From NCBI GenBank assembly GCA_037132075.1, contig JBAXPV010000020.1, positions 1 to 64,000 on the forward strand: a DNA stretch of 64,000 nt, written 5' to 3'. The notes beneath the pieces were generated by a model. It made no database searches. It was not told the DNA's origin and worked only from the letters and a program-made list of their open reading frames with translations. Shown here piece by piece: positions 63,064 to 64,000 of the stretch. Each line of letters opens with the position of its first letter. Position 1 is the stretch's first letter. This DNA is from JBAXPV01 sp037132075 (GTDB taxonomy: Bacteria > Bacteroidota > Bacteroidia > Bacteroidales > CAIXZF01). The position numbers and the translations under genes were made by a program.

Positions 63064-64000
63064 TTATTCCCATTTATTTTGGTTGATTAAGTAAGCAAGA
63101 ATTGCATTTATTTCTTCTTTAGAAAGGTAATATTCACATGATGGCATACAGAGTGGTGGAACAGGACCTAAAGGATCTGCTTTCTGAACAACATTGGCGC
63201 CATTTAATATTTTTTGATTAATGGAGTTGAATTGAGCCAGGAATCTGCTGTAAGTCCTGAAGGGCGGATTCTCGCTCAGCTTCTCGAAATCAGTATTTGT
63301 CTTTAATAATTTAATGATGCTGTCTGCAGTTTCTTTATCAGGGATCTTTAATTTGTCTGCTAAAGAAGCAAGCTCAGGGATAGTATATTTTGCATAATTC
63401 GTGTTTTTTACACCCCCTTTCCCACCGGCACCATGACATAAGATGCAGTTTTTTGTTTCAAACAAAACCTTGCCTCGTGTTATAAAATCACTTGGAAGTT
63501 GATTCTCCAACAGTGGAGCGGCACAAAATTGCAAAGTGGTGTCAATTCCTTTTTCAATTTTAGCAAGCTCAATTTCTGTTAGTTCCTGGCCTTTATCTAA
63601 GATGATAAATTTCCCTTGCATATAAAAATGACAATGGCCGCAAATGGAAGTACAGAAATAGGTAAAAATCCCGCTAGTGTCTGCCTGGAAAGGGACATCA
63701 TATAAATGTCCTGCATCTACAAAGACAGGCCCTAACTTAAGTTCAGGGATATAAAAAGAATGTGTCACATCAACCGTGGTAAATCGCAATATTACCTTCT
63801 CTCCCTTATGAACTACGATGGTTGCTTTTTTAAATTCACTATTCCAGATATTCAAACCATCAACCTTTTCCGCCGTCCAGATTCCCTGAGTTGAGATGGC
63901 TGTAAGGTTTATTATCCGTGTTGATCCATGATTCCGAAAGGGGGAATAGTAATTGATTACCAGTGGTGTCCCGATAAGAACCAGCAGCAGGGCAAGGCCG
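63064..64000 (-). CDS. CuA-type cupredoxin fused to cytochrome c (partial, runs off the right edge)
   Basis: The frame stays open to position 64000 with a probable membrane helix (LALLLVLIGTPLVINYY) near the edge, so the start is outside the window. A cupredoxin domain has THSFYIPELKLGPVFVDAG and the CuA motif CTSICGHCHFYM, in which Cys, Cys, His and Met occupy the C-x3-C-x3-H-x2-M positions of cytochrome oxidase subunit II. A class I cytochrome c follows with CILCHG and an axial Met in LCMPSCEYYLSKEEINAILAYL. This domain pair occurs in COX2-like and CuA-type nitric oxide reductase subunits. It should pass electrons to a haem-copper enzyme encoded further right. Confidence 0.9.
   Translation of the reverse strand, partial: GLALLLVLIGTPLVINYYSPFRNHGSTRIINLTAISTQGIWTAEKVDGLNIWNSEFKKATIVVHKGEKVILRFTTVDVTHSFYIPELKLGPVFVDAGHLYDVPFQADTSGIFTYFCTSICGHCHFYMQGKFIILDKGQELTEIELAKIEKGIDTTLQFCAAPLLENQLPSDFITRGKVLFETKNCILCHGAGGKGGVKNTNYAKYTIPELASLADKLKIPDKETADSIIKLLKTNTDFEKLSENPPFRTYSRFLAQFNSINQKILNGANVVQKADPLGPVPPLCMPSCEYYLSKEEINAILAYLINQNKWE

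Noticed and set aside
1..64000. tRNA, rRNA, CRISPR, phage or intact insertion sequences
   Set aside because: I looked through the intergenic gaps and found no cloverleaf with conserved arms, no rRNA-like segment, no repeat-spacer array and no transposase or phage gene.

Overview
The window looks like a chromosomal segment from an uncultured member of the Bacteroidota, probably a Bacteroidales-like lineage. The evidence is type IX secretion (T9SS) C-terminal sorting domains on several large secreted proteins, TAnnTTTG-type -7 promoter boxes, frequent SPI/SPII signal peptides of the MKK type, a GWxTD protein, a TIGR02757-type protein, a fused E1 alpha/beta dehydrogenase, a PadR/PspC pair and a ComEC without a metallo-beta-lactamase domain. 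I see no rRNA, tRNA, CRISPR array, phage gene or intact insertion sequence.

Layout. 1-2.2 kb: a secreted beta-helix protein whose sorting domain is broken near the left edge. 2.2-3.1 kb: a gene-free stretch with two unusual structured repeat elements. 3.1-8.8 kb: housekeeping and redox genes (TlpA-like thioredoxin, FKBP isomerase, glutathione peroxidase, PolB-type exonuclease, MnmD, acylphosphatase). 8.8-13.4 kb: fused 2-oxoacid dehydrogenase E1, then a padR-pspC operon with a clear operator and terminator. 13.5-20.6 kb: three large secreted proteins (seven-bladed Asp-box propeller, FISUMP protein, HAF-repeat/lipase/dockerin/cohesin-like protein). 20.6-21.2 kb: an eroded higBA toxin-antitoxin pair. 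21.3-28.2 kb: a six-gene co-directional cluster with two radical SAM enzymes, an SDR, two glycosyltransferases and a DegT aminotransferase. This is the best candidate for an undescribed pathway. 28.2-30.9 kb: an aberrant rubrerythrin and two lipoproteins. 30.9-39.2 kb: a tightly packed leftward operon comEC-rmuC-GWxTD-rlmB-GT39-TIGR02757. 39.4-40.5 kb: two small exported proteins. 40.5-48.9 kb: a leftward envelope block (ccmF, DUF2520, kdsC, maf, DUF502, surE, membrane protein, lpxB, spoIID-like). 49.1-54.7 kb: GNAT and MGMT genes, a cohesin-like/PKD T9SS protein, and a phosphomannose-isomerase/MFS pair. 54.8-64 kb: a copper block with a CusBCA-type efflux system, a small metal-binding protein, a T9SS protein and a CuA/cytochrome c protein that runs off the right edge.

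Functional themes. Several genes serve the envelope: lpxB and kdsC for lipid A/Kdo, the spoIID-like and GT39 proteins, and the glycosyltransferase cluster. Many proteins are exported by T9SS. The right end handles copper, pairing periplasmic copper efflux with a copper-containing electron-transfer protein. Assignments come from reading translations and motifs by eye. No database search was possible, so family names are from recognition and the specific substrates of the glycosyltransferases, radical SAM enzymes and sugar transporter are unknown.
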